Positions 35,314 through 43,798 of a DNA stretch of 64,000 bases are shown one piece after another. The stretch spans positions 1,054,001 to 1,118,000 of the forward strand of contig NZ_PIPX01000001.1 in assembly GCF_003987225.1 (NCBI RefSeq), written 5' to 3'. Under the pieces are notes generated by a model, which saw nothing but the letters and a program-made list of their open reading frames with translations, did not search any database and had not been told where the DNA came from. The position numbers and the translations under genes were made by a program. Within the stretch, counting starts at the first letter, position 1. Every line of letters begins with the position of its first letter. Source of the DNA: Pseudidiomarina homiensis (GTDB lineage Bacteria > Pseudomonadota > Gammaproteobacteria > Enterobacterales > Alteromonadaceae).

Positions 35314-36060
35314 ATGAGTAAGTTTGACAGCAAACCTGATGCTATTTTTGCCGAGCCGCTCACGCAGGTGAGTGACTTTGCCTTTGACCAACATGTGGTT
35401 GAAGTCTTTCCCGACATGATTAACCGTTCAGTGCCGGGTTACCAAAGTATTTTACAAGGCATTCACCAGCTCACGCGACGCTTCGCGCAAGCCGATAGCA
35501 CCTTATATGATCTTGGTTGTTCACTGGGGGCGGCAACGCTCGCCATGCGCCAAGGCGCACAAGGCTTAACCGGCGTAAGTATGGTCGCTGTCGACAATTC
35601 AGCAGCAATGGTGGAGCGCTGCCGTCTACATCTTGAGGGCTACCGCAGTGACATCCCTGTCGTAGTAAAATGCGAAGACATCCGCCACACCCAGATCGTC
35701 GATGCGTCTGTGGTGACCATGAACTTCACCCTCCAGTTCGTGCCACCGGAGCAACGCCAAGCCATACTGCAAACCATTTACGACGGCCTCAAACCTGGTG
35801 GCGTACTGCTACTCTCAGAAAAGTTTAAGAGTGAAAATACCGGTATGGACGAAGTACTCGTAGATTTGCACCATGAATTCAAACGCGCAAACGGTTACAG
35901 TGAATTAGAAATTAGTCAGAAGCGTGCAGCGATTGAAAATGTGATGCGCATCGATAGCCTCGAAACGCATAAGCAACGCTTAGAGGAAGTCGGTTTTAGC
36001 GCGGTGCAAGTATGGTTCCAATGCTACAACTTCGCCGCTTTAATCGCAGTGAAGTCGTAG
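35314..36060 (+). CDS. cmoA: Carboxy-S-adenosylmethionine synthase CmoA
   Basis: CmoA makes carboxy-SAM from SAM and prephenate for tRNA wobble uridine modification (cmo5U34). It has a SAM-binding Rossmann core (LYDLGCSLGAATLAMRQGA) and FTLQFVPPEQRQAILQTIYDGL. It has 248 residues, the family length. It is followed by cmoB, which uses its product. The TAG stop (36058-36060) is part of the GTAG head of a REP element, so the C-terminus VKS ends exactly at the repeat. Confidence 0.96.
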   Translation: MSKFDSKPDAIFAEPLTQVSDFAFDQHVVEVFPDMINRSVPGYQSILQGIHQLTRRFAQADSTLYDLGCSLGAATLAMRQGAQGLTGVSMVAVDNSAAMVERCRLHLEGYRSDIPVVVKCEDIRHTQIVDASVVTMNFTLQFVPPEQRQAILQTIYDGLKPGGVLLLSEKFKSENTGMDEVLVDLHHEFKRANGYSELEISQKRAAIENVMRIDSLETHKQRLEEVGFSAVQVWFQCYNFAALIAVKS

Positions 36061-36118
36061 CCCGTAGTTCTACTACGGGGTATCTCGAATGCAGCGAACA
36101 TGGTCAAAACGTCTAACG
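36057..36118. repeat. REP half-element, copy 4
   Basis: GTAG plus CCCGTAGTTCTACTACGGG is followed by a diverged linker (CTCGAATGCAGCGAACATGG) matching copy 1 in orientation. The second, inverted palindrome is missing. It begins inside the cmoA stop codon. Confidence 0.85.
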
Positions 36119-36126
36119 GCGTTCTT

Positions 36127-36195
36127 CGCTATTCGCTGTTTGCTGTTTGTTTAAACAAAAAGCGAACGCAGTGAGCGTGCGAACAGCGAATAACA
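36127..36195. repeat. Second inverted-repeat element in the cmoA-cmoB gap
   Basis: TATTCGCTGTT (36130-36140) and AACAGCGAATA (36182-36192) face each other across a centre containing the 14-bp palindrome TTTGTTTAAACAAA and GCGAACGCAGTGAGCG. The 12-mer GAACAGCGAATA also directly follows REP copy 1 at 17269-17280. Confidence 0.7.
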
Positions 36196-36217
36196 AACAA
36201 CGGTTTTAAGGGATTTT

Positions 36218-37183
36218 ATGTTTAAAAACGATCTCATAGCTGTGGCGCAATCGCCGCTTAGCCACTGGCTCACCCACTTACCGCAACAGCTGGCACAATG
36301 GGAAAAGCAACAGCAACACGGCGAACTGCATAAATGGCTGCGTTGTGTCGCACAATTACCCACGCTTGAACCAGAACAGGTTGTCTTGGGTGATACGGTG
36401 ACGGTGCGCAGCGAGAATGTCAGCGAGGGTGAGCAAAATCGTATTCGTGGGCTGTTACAACAACTCACGCCATGGCGCAAAGGGCCGTTCCATTTGCATG
36501 GCGTCGACATCGATACCGAATGGCGGTCGGATTTTAAATGGCAACGTGTTGCGCCTCATATCGGTGACCTAAGCGGACAGCACGTCCTTGATGTCGGCTG
36601 CGGTAGCGGCTATCACTTGTGGCGCATGCTCGAAAGTGGTGCTGAACAGGTCTGGGGAGTCGATCCGGGGCAGCTGTTTATGGCCCAGTTTATGGCTGTA
36701 CGCCACTTTATGCCCCAAGCACTACAACAGCGTGCCCACTGGTTTCCGCTTGGCGTAGAAGACCTCCCTGAATTAAAGGCGTTCGACACGGTATTTAGCA
36801 TGGGCGTGCTTTATCATCGCCGCTCTCCCATCGACTTTCTCACGCAATTGAAAGCACAGTTGCGCACCGGCGGCCAATTGGTGCTCGAAACGTTAGTCGT
36901 CGAAGGTGACATAAATACCGTACTCGTGCCAGGTCAAACCTATGCCAAAATGCGTAATGTGTGGTTTATTCCAAGCACTGCTGCACTGCTCCATTGGCTT
37001 GATCGTTGCGGATTCAAAAACGCCCGTGTGGTTGACGAAAACGTCACTGAGCTGAGCGAACAACGCGCAACGGAATGGATGACAGGCCAATCGCTAGTGG
37101 ACTTTCTTGATCCGAATGACCACAGCAAGAGCATTGAGGGTTACCCAGCACCGCGCCGTGCTGTGGTCATTGCCAACAACTAA
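36218..37183 (+). CDS. cmoB: tRNA U34 carboxymethyltransferase CmoB
   Basis: CmoB transfers the carboxymethyl group from carboxy-SAM to 5-hydroxyuridine-34 of tRNA. The SAM-fold motif [20 protein letters not shown] and the conserved [16 protein letters not shown] and [17 protein letters not shown] blocks are diagnostic. It has 321 residues. It is 157 bp downstream of cmoA, a gap filled by repeat DNA rather than an obvious promoter. Confidence 0.96.
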   Translation: MFKNDLIAVAQSPLSHWLTHLPQQLAQWEKQQQHGELHKWLRCVAQLPTLEPEQVVLGDTVTVRSENVSEGEQNRIRGLLQQLTPWRKGPFHLHGVDIDTEWRSDFKWQRVAPHIGDLSGQHVLDVGCGSGYHLWRMLESGAEQVWGVDPGQLFMAQFMAVRHFMPQALQQRAHWFPLGVEDLPELKAFDTVFSMGVLYHRRSPIDFLTQLKAQLRTGGQLVLETLVVEGDINTVLVPGQTYAKMRNVWFIPSTAALLHWLDRCGFKNARVVDENVTELSEQRATEWMTGQSLVDFLDPNDHSKSIEGYPAPRRAVVIANN

Positions 37184-37209
37184 TCAGCAACATCGGAACG
37201 GAGCATGTG

Positions 37210-38100
37210 ATGGCTACCAACTACCGCCCAAAGACCACCATTGAGCAATGGCGCATTCTGCAGGCGGTCGTCGATTATGGTGGCTATGCGCAAGCCGCTC
37301 ACGCCTTGAACAAAAGTCAAAGCTCAATGAATCACGCCGTGGCGAAGTTGCAAGATACCCTCGGCGTGCAGTTGCTGCAGGTCATTGGGCGCAAAGCTGA
37401 GCTTACCGAAATTGGTGAAGTTATGCTCCGTCGCTCACGGCAACTCACCGTGCTCGTCACCGAACTCGAGCAATTAGCGGTCAACCTCAAACAAGGTTGG
37501 GAGCCGGAGATTAAACTTGCCGTCGAAATGGTCTTTGACCGTAATCTTCTACTACCGGTGTTACGCGAGTTCCAACTGCATAGTCGCGGCAGTCGGCTGA
37601 TCATTGAGGATACGGTTCTGACCGGCTCCGTCGAGGCTATTACCGAACAGCGTGCTGATATTGTCATTAGCCACCAAGTTCCCAAAGGTTACGTTGGTGA
37701 ACCCATTTCGCAGTTTCAAATGCATTTAGTCGTCAGTAACGATCACCCCCTTGCTGGGCTGCCCCAACCGGTGAGTCCTGACCAACTCAGTCAATACTTA
37801 CAAATCGTGATCCGAGATACAGCGCAGAAACCACTTGAGCAACAAGGCTGGCTCAAAGCGGAGCAGCGTTGGACGGTCAATAACTTCAATGAAGCGCTGC
37901 AGCTGATCGAAGCTGGGATTGGTTTTTGTTGGCTGCCGCCGTTTATCACAAAAACCAGCACTCAACTCACGGAATTGCAACTTGCCGGCAGCTCCCACCG
38001 CGCTGGCGCAACCTATTTGGTGTTGCCCAAAGACGAAAAAACCGGGCCTTGCGCCCGGTTACTGTACGACATGTTGGTGAGCGAACTCACCAACACTTAA
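37210..38100 (+). CDS. LysR-family transcriptional regulator
   Basis: A LysR-type regulator with N-terminal winged HTH (IEQWRILQAVVDYGGYAQAAHALNKSQSSMNHAVAKLQ) and a C-terminal periplasmic-binding-like effector domain. The ATG at 37210 is chosen because ACGGAG lies 6 bp upstream; the GTG one codon earlier is too close to it. It is 296 residues. It follows cmoB by 26 bp in the same direction. Its target is unknown. The last codons contain a terminator for the convergent peptide transporter gene. Confidence 0.9.
   Translation: MATNYRPKTTIEQWRILQAVVDYGGYAQAAHALNKSQSSMNHAVAKLQDTLGVQLLQVIGRKAELTEIGEVMLRRSRQLTVLVTELEQLAVNLKQGWEPEIKLAVEMVFDRNLLLPVLREFQLHSRGSRLIIEDTVLTGSVEAITEQRADIVISHQVPKGYVGEPISQFQMHLVVSNDHPLAGLPQPVSPDQLSQYLQIVIRDTAQKPLEQQGWLKAEQRWTVNNFNEALQLIEAGIGFCWLPPFITKTSTQLTELQLAGSSHRAGATYLVLPKDEKTGPCARLLYDMLVSELTNT
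38035..38060 (-). terminator. Terminator of the peptide transporter, inside the lysR coding end
   Basis: On the minus strand ACCGGGC, loop GCAAG and GCCCGGT are followed by a T6 run, 44 bp after the transporter stop. The same bases encode the KTGPCARL segment of the LysR protein. Confidence 0.8.
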
Positions 38101-38103
38101 CGC

Positions 38104-39654
38104 TTAAAGTTTATCTTGTTTTACTGGCTCATTTGCATTGATAGCCACATGCTCCGGATCAGGTTGACCGGCCAGGGCTTCCCATTTACGGGTTTTCAGT
38201 GCAATAAAGAACACGACAACACCGACACCAATACCGAACAGCGTGATCTGCATGTACATATCAGGCATGGTCGAGGTGTTTTCAGGGTCTAGGTTACCCG
38301 CAATCAGACCTGCTAACAGGCTACCGATAGAGTAAGTTAACACGAAGATGCCCATCATCTGGCCAGCCATGCGCTTCGGCGCCAGCTTACTTACCGCACT
38401 TAACGCTACCGGGCTCAAGCATAACTCACCAACGGTGTGCAAGAAGTACACGGCTACCAACCAGTTTGGCGACACTTTCATGCCTGATGCTGCCGCTTGT
38501 GAAGCGAAAAACATCACGATGAAACCACTTGCCATGATGATCAAACCCAGTGCGCTCTTAAAGCCATACGATGGGTTAATCATCTTCTTGGTCAGGTTGA
38601 CCCACAGGGCCGCAAAGAACGGTGACAACGCAATCAAAAAGCCTGAGTTCAGCATCTGGAACCAGGTGGTTGGAATTTCGAAAGTTCCCACCATACGGTC
38701 GGTCAGATCACGAGCGAACAAGTTCAACGAAGAACCAGCCTGCTCAAAGCCTGCCCAGAAACAGATTGACGCAATACATACTAGGAACAGTGCGCCCAGA
38801 CGTTTTGCTTCGTTCTTGGTTAACTTACCAAACAAGAAAATACTTAGGTAATAAACAAAAAATACGATGGTCGCTGCTGCTGCAACATATTGTGCAATCG
38901 CAACCGGATCAATGGTCATTGCGCCAGTTGAAGTGGCCACAAAAACTACACCAAGGCCTACCAAGAACGCAGTGATGATCATCCAGCTTAGGCGACGACC
39001 ATTGTCAGACAGTGGCTTCGGCGCATCTTGGCCAACAGAACCAAGCTTTGGCAGAGTCATGCGGTACTGCACCAAACCGAAGAACATACCTACGGCTGCG
39101 GCACCAAAGGCCCAGTGCCAACCCACATTTTCCATGAGATAGCCGGTGACCAAGTAACCGATCAATGAACCAATGTTGATACCCATGTAGTAAAGGGTGT
39201 AACCGGCGTCACGACGGTCATCACCATCGTCATAAAGCTGACCTACCAGAGCACTGATATTCGGCTTTAACATGCCCGTACCAAGTACGACAAGAATCAG
39301 ACCGAGAAAGAACGACGTGTCCGAAGGAATAGCCAATACGATGTGACCACACATGATCACAATACCGCCGTACCAAGTGGCACGTTGACCACCGATCAAA
39401 CGGTCAGCAATCCAACCGCCAGGCAAGCCCATGAAGTAAACCGCACCGGTATATAAGCCGTAGATTGCGGTCGCAGTGGCAACGTTCATCGCCAAACCGC
39501 CGTCTTGCAGGGCTGCTGTCATGAAGAGTACAAGTAGCGCGCGCATGCCGTAATAACTCATGCGCTCCCACATTTCCGTAAAGAACAAGGTTTGCAAGCC
39601 GGCTGGCTGGCCGAAAAACCCGTTGTCTTGTTGTAAATTATTCTTAGGTTCCAT
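38104..39654 (-). CDS. POT-family proton-coupled peptide transporter
   Basis: A major-facilitator transporter importing di- and tripeptides with H+. The 516-residue protein begins with the POT signature FFTEMWERMSYYGMRALLVLF (ExxER motif in TM1). It continues GGWIADRLIGGQRATWYGG and has the PTR2 signature around YTLYYMGINIGSLIG. About 14 TM segments are predicted. It is related to DtpA/DtpB-type proteins, but the paralogue is not determined. It has its own terminator in the convergent lysR gene. Confidence 0.93.
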   Translation of the reverse strand: MEPKNNLQQDNGFFGQPAGLQTLFFTEMWERMSYYGMRALLVLFMTAALQDGGLAMNVATATAIYGLYTGAVYFMGLPGGWIADRLIGGQRATWYGGIVIMCGHIVLAIPSDTSFFLGLILVVLGTGMLKPNISALVGQLYDDGDDRRDAGYTLYYMGINIGSLIGYLVTGYLMENVGWHWAFGAAAVGMFFGLVQYRMTLPKLGSVGQDAPKPLSDNGRRLSWMIITAFLVGLGVVFVATSTGAMTIDPVAIAQYVAAAATIVFFVYYLSIFLFGKLTKNEAKRLGALFLVCIASICFWAGFEQAGSSLNLFARDLTDRMVGTFEIPTTWFQMLNSGFLIALSPFFAALWVNLTKKMINPSYGFKSALGLIIMASGFIVMFFASQAAASGMKVSPNWLVAVYFLHTVGELCLSPVALSAVSKLAPKRMAGQMMGIFVLTYSIGSLLAGLIAGNLDPENTSTMPDMYMQITLFGIGVGVVVFFIALKTRKWEALAGQPDPEHVAINANEPVKQDKL

Positions 39655-39747
39655 ACCTATTCGCCTTCACTAGTTTATCGTTATAGTGTTTTAAAACCGT
39701 ATTACCCTACCTATTTCGAGGCGAAAAGGAAACAGAAAGCGACCAAA

Positions 39748-39779
39748 AGCAAAAAGAAAAGGAGGGATGAACCCTCCTT
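39748..39779 (-). terminator. Rho-independent terminator of galU
   Basis: On the minus strand AAGGAGGG and CCCTCCTT pair around a 5-nt loop, followed by TTCTTTTTG. It lies 37 bp after the galU stop codon. Confidence 0.8.
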
Positions 39780-39815
39780 GTTGAAACTTTAAACAGGAAA
39801 CTTTACACAGTAGCG

Positions 39816-40700
39816 TCAGCCAATCGACTTCAACCACTCTTTCATTGCTGGGCCAAGATCGGGATGACGAAGTGCGTGCTCGACAAATGCTTGCGCATAG
39901 CCAAGCTTATTACCGCAGTCATTACTGCGCCCTTTCATGTAATAGGCATTCACAGTCTGACGTTCCAGTAACATCGCCATGGCGTCCGTTAATTGAATCT
40001 CATTACCGGCTCCGACAGGAGTCCGTTCTAACAGCTCCCAAAGATCGGCAGGGAATACGTAGCGGCCAACTACGGCAAGATCCGAGGGCGCTTTACCCAC
40101 CGCCGGTTTCTCGACGAGTTGCTTGATCGCTGCTTGTTCGCCCGGCGCCAAGTCACTGCCATCAATATCGGCAATACCGTATTGATCGACTTTGTCGTGC
40201 GGTACTTTTTCGACCATTACCTGGGCGGTACCGGTTGCAGTAAAATTACGCACCATCTCGGCTAGGTTCTCACGGCGCAAATCACAACTTGAGGCGTCGA
40301 CCAGCACATCAGGTAACACCACAGCAAACGGCTGATCATCAATCAATGGCCGCGCGCACAGCACTGCATGGCCAAGACCTTTAGCAACCCCTTGGCGGAC
40401 ATGCATAATCGTCACACCTGGTGGTGTGATCGCTTGCACTTCAGCTAATAATTGGCGTTTTACGCGCTGCTCAAGTGTCGTCTCTAATTCAAAACTGGTG
40501 TCAAAGTGGTTCTCAATCGAGTTCTTACTCGAATGGGTCACCAAAATAATGTCCGTTAGCCCTGCTGCTGCACATTCTTCCACAATAAATTGAATGAGTG
40601 GGCGATCCACTAGCGGTAGCATTTCCTTCGGAATAGCCTTCGTAGCGGGTAACATCCGTGTACCGAGTCCGGCAACGGGAATGACGACTTTTTTTACCAT
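39816..40700 (-). CDS. galU: UTP-glucose-1-phosphate uridylyltransferase
   Basis: GalU makes UDP-glucose for envelope polysaccharides and sugar interconversion. The N-terminal [25 protein letters not shown] is the nucleotidyltransferase signature. [20 protein letters not shown] is the sugar-phosphate region. The ATG at 40700 has AAGGA 9 bp upstream; a 12-residue longer frame has no family support. It is 294 residues. A terminator follows at 39748-39779, so the gene ends its transcript. Confidence 0.96.
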   Translation of the reverse strand: MVKKVVIPVAGLGTRMLPATKAIPKEMLPLVDRPLIQFIVEECAAAGLTDIILVTHSSKNSIENHFDTSFELETTLEQRVKRQLLAEVQAITPPGVTIMHVRQGVAKGLGHAVLCARPLIDDQPFAVVLPDVLVDASSCDLRRENLAEMVRNFTATGTAQVMVEKVPHDKVDQYGIADIDGSDLAPGEQAAIKQLVEKPAVGKAPSDLAVVGRYVFPADLWELLERTPVGAGNEIQLTDAMAMLLERQTVNAYYMKGRSNDCGNKLGYAQAFVEHALRHPDLGPAMKEWLKSIG

Positions 40701-40747
40701 GTCATCGGGTCCTTGTTTTCCAAAACGTGTTTCCAAAACAGCTGTCG

Positions 40748-41494
40748 TTAATCAAATTGATCGTAGAAATCGTCACCTAAATCTTCAGGCTCACTCGGGT
40801 CCGCTTCTTGTTCCGGCGGGTTGCCATCATACACCTTGTTACGCCAGCTCTGATAGTAGGCTTCGCGCACGAAACTATAGGGATCGAGCGAGTTTTCCAT
40901 CAACGCTTGCTGCTCTTGCAAACGCAAGCGTAACTCGAGGGCTTTAATGGTGACCCGCGCAACACTCACCGGTGTATTCAAGTCATCTAACGGAAAGTAC
41001 CAACCATCGACTAAGTCCCCACCGCGGTCGACCGGAACCGTCGGTCCCATCGCCGGCAACATAAGGTAAGGTCCATCGCCCACGCCCCACGAGGCAAGCG
41101 TTTCGCCAAAGCCTTCATCACGGCGGCTGAGTCCCATTTTGTCGGCAACATCAAAGATACCGACGACACCCACAGTACTGTTGATCAAAAAGCGCCAAAA
41201 CGAAATACCAGCGTCTTTAAACTTACCTTGCAGAGTATTATTAACTAAATACGACGGTTCGCTGAGGTTTTCGGCAGCATTGAGCATACCCGTTCGCACG
41301 GGTTGCGGGATCTTCCCGTAGGTTCGCGCTACCGGCCAAAGAACGTTTTCATCAAGCGCTTCATTAAAGTCCCAAACGTCGCGGTTCACTTCTTCGAATG
41401 GGTCGCGCGGATCTGCATAAGGGTCATCGGGCGCGGTTGCGCAGCCGCTCAGACCTAATAGCGCCATTACCACAACTAACACATAGCGTTTCAA
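40748..41494 (-). CDS. mlaA: Outer-membrane lipoprotein MlaA (VacJ)
   Basis: MlaA removes mislocalised phospholipids from the outer leaflet of the outer membrane as part of the Mla pathway. It has a lipobox LSGC (Cys18), then [59 protein letters not shown] and [20 protein letters not shown], all family hallmarks. It is 248 residues with an acidic C-terminal tail. No other mla genes are in this window, which is usual. Confidence 0.95.
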   Translation of the reverse strand: MKRYVLVVVMALLGLSGCATAPDDPYADPRDPFEEVNRDVWDFNEALDENVLWPVARTYGKIPQPVRTGMLNAAENLSEPSYLVNNTLQGKFKDAGISFWRFLINSTVGVVGIFDVADKMGLSRRDEGFGETLASWGVGDGPYLMLPAMGPTVPVDRGGDLVDGWYFPLDDLNTPVSVARVTIKALELRLRLQEQQALMENSLDPYSFVREAYYQSWRNKVYDGNPPEQEADPSEPEDLGDDFYDQFD

Positions 41495-41508
41495 GCTATT
41501 CTCCTTGT

Positions 41509-42732
41509 TTATTCACCTGCCAATGTCTGAGAAATGATCAACGTCACCTCAGCGCTGGCTCTTGCCTCAACAACTTTTGCCTCAGCGCCTAAATCGCCGC
41601 GAGCAATTTCAATTCGATCATCGGTAGAAATACGCGCCTCAACCTGCCATTGGTTCAATTGACTCATTTTGTAGTCAGGCAGCATCGCTTGCGCGTCCGA
41701 CAACAGAACCTCAACTGGAAATTCACTTACCGGTTGACGCACTACTGCGGCAGGCATCGGTGCACCATCAACCGCTTTAACGAAAACAAACAACGTCGCA
41801 TCGGCAGGTACTTGTGCACGTAGCGCCTCACTAATTTCCACCGTAACACGCAGCTGTTGCGCTCCTGCTGCTTGTTGTTCTTGCGCATCACTCAGTGCCT
41901 CTTGCACAGCACCACGACGCGGATCATTCGCTGGCATCAACTGCATGAGCAACTGCCACGCTTGGACCGCCTGTTCATAGTCGCCACGTTGATAAGCGAC
42001 GGCACCGGTTAGCGATAATGCATCGATATTCTGCGGTTCCACTTGCAACAATTCTGACAACAAACGCGCAGCTGTTTGCAGTTGCTCTGGACCACCTAAA
42101 TTAATCAGTAACTGGGCGTAGCCAAGTAAAATTCCGGGGCGTTGTGGCTCCAACTTATAGGCATGCGCATAGGCTTCTAACGCTTGCTCGTAACGCTGCA
42201 ATGCTGTTGCCGCACGAGCGTACAGCATCCATGTTAACCCATCACCACCATCTTGTTGTAAACGTTGACGCAATCCTAACGCAAACGATTCAAGTTCGGC
42301 TTGGGTCGGCGTGCTCTGCTGATTATTCAGCACTTGCTGCGCTAGCTCAGGTAAAGCCTTACGTGCTTCATCGGCCTGCTGTTGCTGTGACCAGCTCCCA
42401 AACAAGGCATAACCCACCACCGCAAAGACAACAATGATCACGGCAGGCAACCAGATGCCGCGACCAATCGCGTGTTCTTCCAGTTGTTCGAGTTCAGCAT
42501 TCTCACTAACAAAGCGCTTATCGAGCTCACGCTCAGCCGCGCGCAAAGCGTGCTCGCTCAGGAGTCCATCGGCATTTTCCTGCGCCAATTCTTGCTTGCG
42601 TTGCTCATACAGCTCACGGTTCACATCGAGTCTTGTGCGCCGCTGCGCTGTTTGTCGCACACCGAAAAAAAGGACCAAGACAAAGACCAATAATGCCAGT
42701 CCGGTCATGCTGAGGATCAGTACCACGTTCAT
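41509..42732 (-). CDS. ccmI: Cytochrome c biogenesis protein CcmI
   Basis: CcmI is an apocytochrome c chaperone presenting the protein to the haem ligation complex. It has two N-terminal TM segments (~residues 5-25 and ~95-112) flanking a Glu/Arg-rich coiled coil. TPR repeats follow (YARAATALQRYEQALEAYAH, YAQLLINLGG, VAYQRGDYEQAVQAWQLLMQ), then a C-terminal periplasmic domain (~290-407). It is 407 residues. It is the last gene of ccmABCDEFGHI and overlaps ccmH by 4 bp. Confidence 0.93.
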   Translation of the reverse strand: MNVVLILSMTGLALLVFVLVLFFGVRQTAQRRTRLDVNRELYEQRKQELAQENADGLLSEHALRAAERELDKRFVSENAELEQLEEHAIGRGIWLPAVIIVVFAVVGYALFGSWSQQQQADEARKALPELAQQVLNNQQSTPTQAELESFALGLRQRLQQDGGDGLTWMLYARAATALQRYEQALEAYAHAYKLEPQRPGILLGYAQLLINLGGPEQLQTAARLLSELLQVEPQNIDALSLTGAVAYQRGDYEQAVQAWQLLMQLMPANDPRRGAVQEALSDAQEQQAAGAQQLRVTVEISEALRAQVPADATLFVFVKAVDGAPMPAAVVRQPVSEFPVEVLLSDAQAMLPDYKMSQLNQWQVEARISTDDRIEIARGDLGAEAKVVEARASAEVTLIISQTLAGE

Positions 42733-43223
42733 CGTTCCTCATCCTTGTTTGCTTGGCTTTGCAATGCCGCAAGGCGCTGGCGTTCCTCATCACTAAGTTC
42801 GACCTCAGCGCTACGCTGCTGGCGAACCCGAAACACGATCACGAGACCACCAATGGCCACTACCACAATCGGCCCCCACCACAAGATACTCGTGACAAAA
42901 GTGACTGGCGGTTGATAGTGCACAAAGTCGCCATAACGCGCGACCATAAAGTCAATGACCTCTTGCTTCGTCGCACCCTCTTTCACCATAAAATAAGTGC
43001 GGTCCCGCAGGTCTCGCGCCAATTCGGCGTTCGAGTCGGCAATACTTTGGTTTTGACATTTCGGGCAGCGCAACTCATTGATCAGTTCTTTGAAGATTGC
43101 TTCCTGTGCAGGTTCATCAAATTGATAGGCTTCGAGATTCTGGGCTGAACTTGGCATACTCAACAGTAACGTCGCCATGAGTACAGTTGCCGTTAGCACG
43201 ATTCGCACCATTTCGCTTATCAT
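42729..43223 (-). CDS. ccmH: Cytochrome c-type biogenesis protein CcmH
   Basis: CcmH is a membrane-anchored thiol oxidoreductase that reduces apocytochrome CXXCH thiols. It has a signal peptide (cleavage near SSA-QNL), the active-site motif LRCPKCQNQSIADSNAELA, and a TM helix at ~105-125 with a charged C-terminal tail. At 164 residues it is the short, single-domain form; the CcmI function is encoded separately. It overlaps ccmG and ccmI by 4 bp each. Confidence 0.95.
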   Translation of the reverse strand: MISEMVRIVLTATVLMATLLLSMPSSAQNLEAYQFDEPAQEAIFKELINELRCPKCQNQSIADSNAELARDLRDRTYFMVKEGATKQEVIDFMVARYGDFVHYQPPVTFVTSILWWGPIVVVAIGGLVIVFRVRQQRSAEVELSDEERQRLAALQSQANKDEER

Positions 43224-43798
43224 TTGCTTTGCTCCCCGCTTGCATTCGCTGCAAACTCTTGCCTTAACTTGCGATAACGCTCGCCCAATTCACCGCGCCA
43301 AACACGCTCATTCACGTCACCCACATGGCGGTAGCGAATATGACCTTGGGCGTCAATTAAGAAGGTTTCAGGTGCGCCATAAACGCCTAATTCTAGCGCA
43401 ACACTTCCAGTCGCATCGAAAAGATTGACAGTATAAGGGTCGCCTAGCGTATTCAGCCAATTGACCGCTTTATCGCGTGAGTCATCCTTATAGTTCAAGC
43501 CAACAATAGCAACACCTTCCGCCGCTAACTTATTAAGGTATTCGTGTTCAGCACGGCAGGTTGGGCACCACGTGGCCCAAACATTCAAAAGCATGGGCTC
43601 ACCGCTAAGCACAGCTTGCGTATGGGAGCGCTCTGGCTGATACAAGTCTGGCACAGTAAATTGTGGTACCGGCTTACCTACGAGGGCCGAACTCAATTCA
43701 GTAGGATCAGAAAAAAGACCACGCAGCAAAAAGCCAACTAACACCACAAAAGCGATTAGCGGCAGCAGTAAGACGACCCAACGCCAGCCCTTATTCAT
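43220..43798 (-). CDS. ccmG: Thiol:disulfide interchange protein CcmG (DsbE)
   Basis: CcmG is a periplasmic thioredoxin-like reductase in cytochrome c maturation. It has an N-terminal TM anchor (VVLLLPLIAFVVLVGFLLRG) and the thioredoxin motif NVWATWCPTCRAEH. GVYGAPETFLIDAQGHIRYRH contains the cis-Pro and the glutamate region. It is 192 residues and overlaps ccmF and ccmH by 4 bp. Confidence 0.96.
   Translation of the reverse strand: MNKGWRWVVLLLPLIAFVVLVGFLLRGLFSDPTELSSALVGKPVPQFTVPDLYQPERSHTQAVLSGEPMLLNVWATWCPTCRAEHEYLNKLAAEGVAIVGLNYKDDSRDKAVNWLNTLGDPYTVNLFDATGSVALELGVYGAPETFLIDAQGHIRYRHVGDVNERVWRGELGERYRKLRQEFAANASGEQSK

Noticed and set aside
36065-36118. Rho-independent terminator after cmoA from the REP hairpin
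   Set aside because: The hairpin is followed by GGTATCTCG rather than a T-tract, so it is listed as a repeat only.
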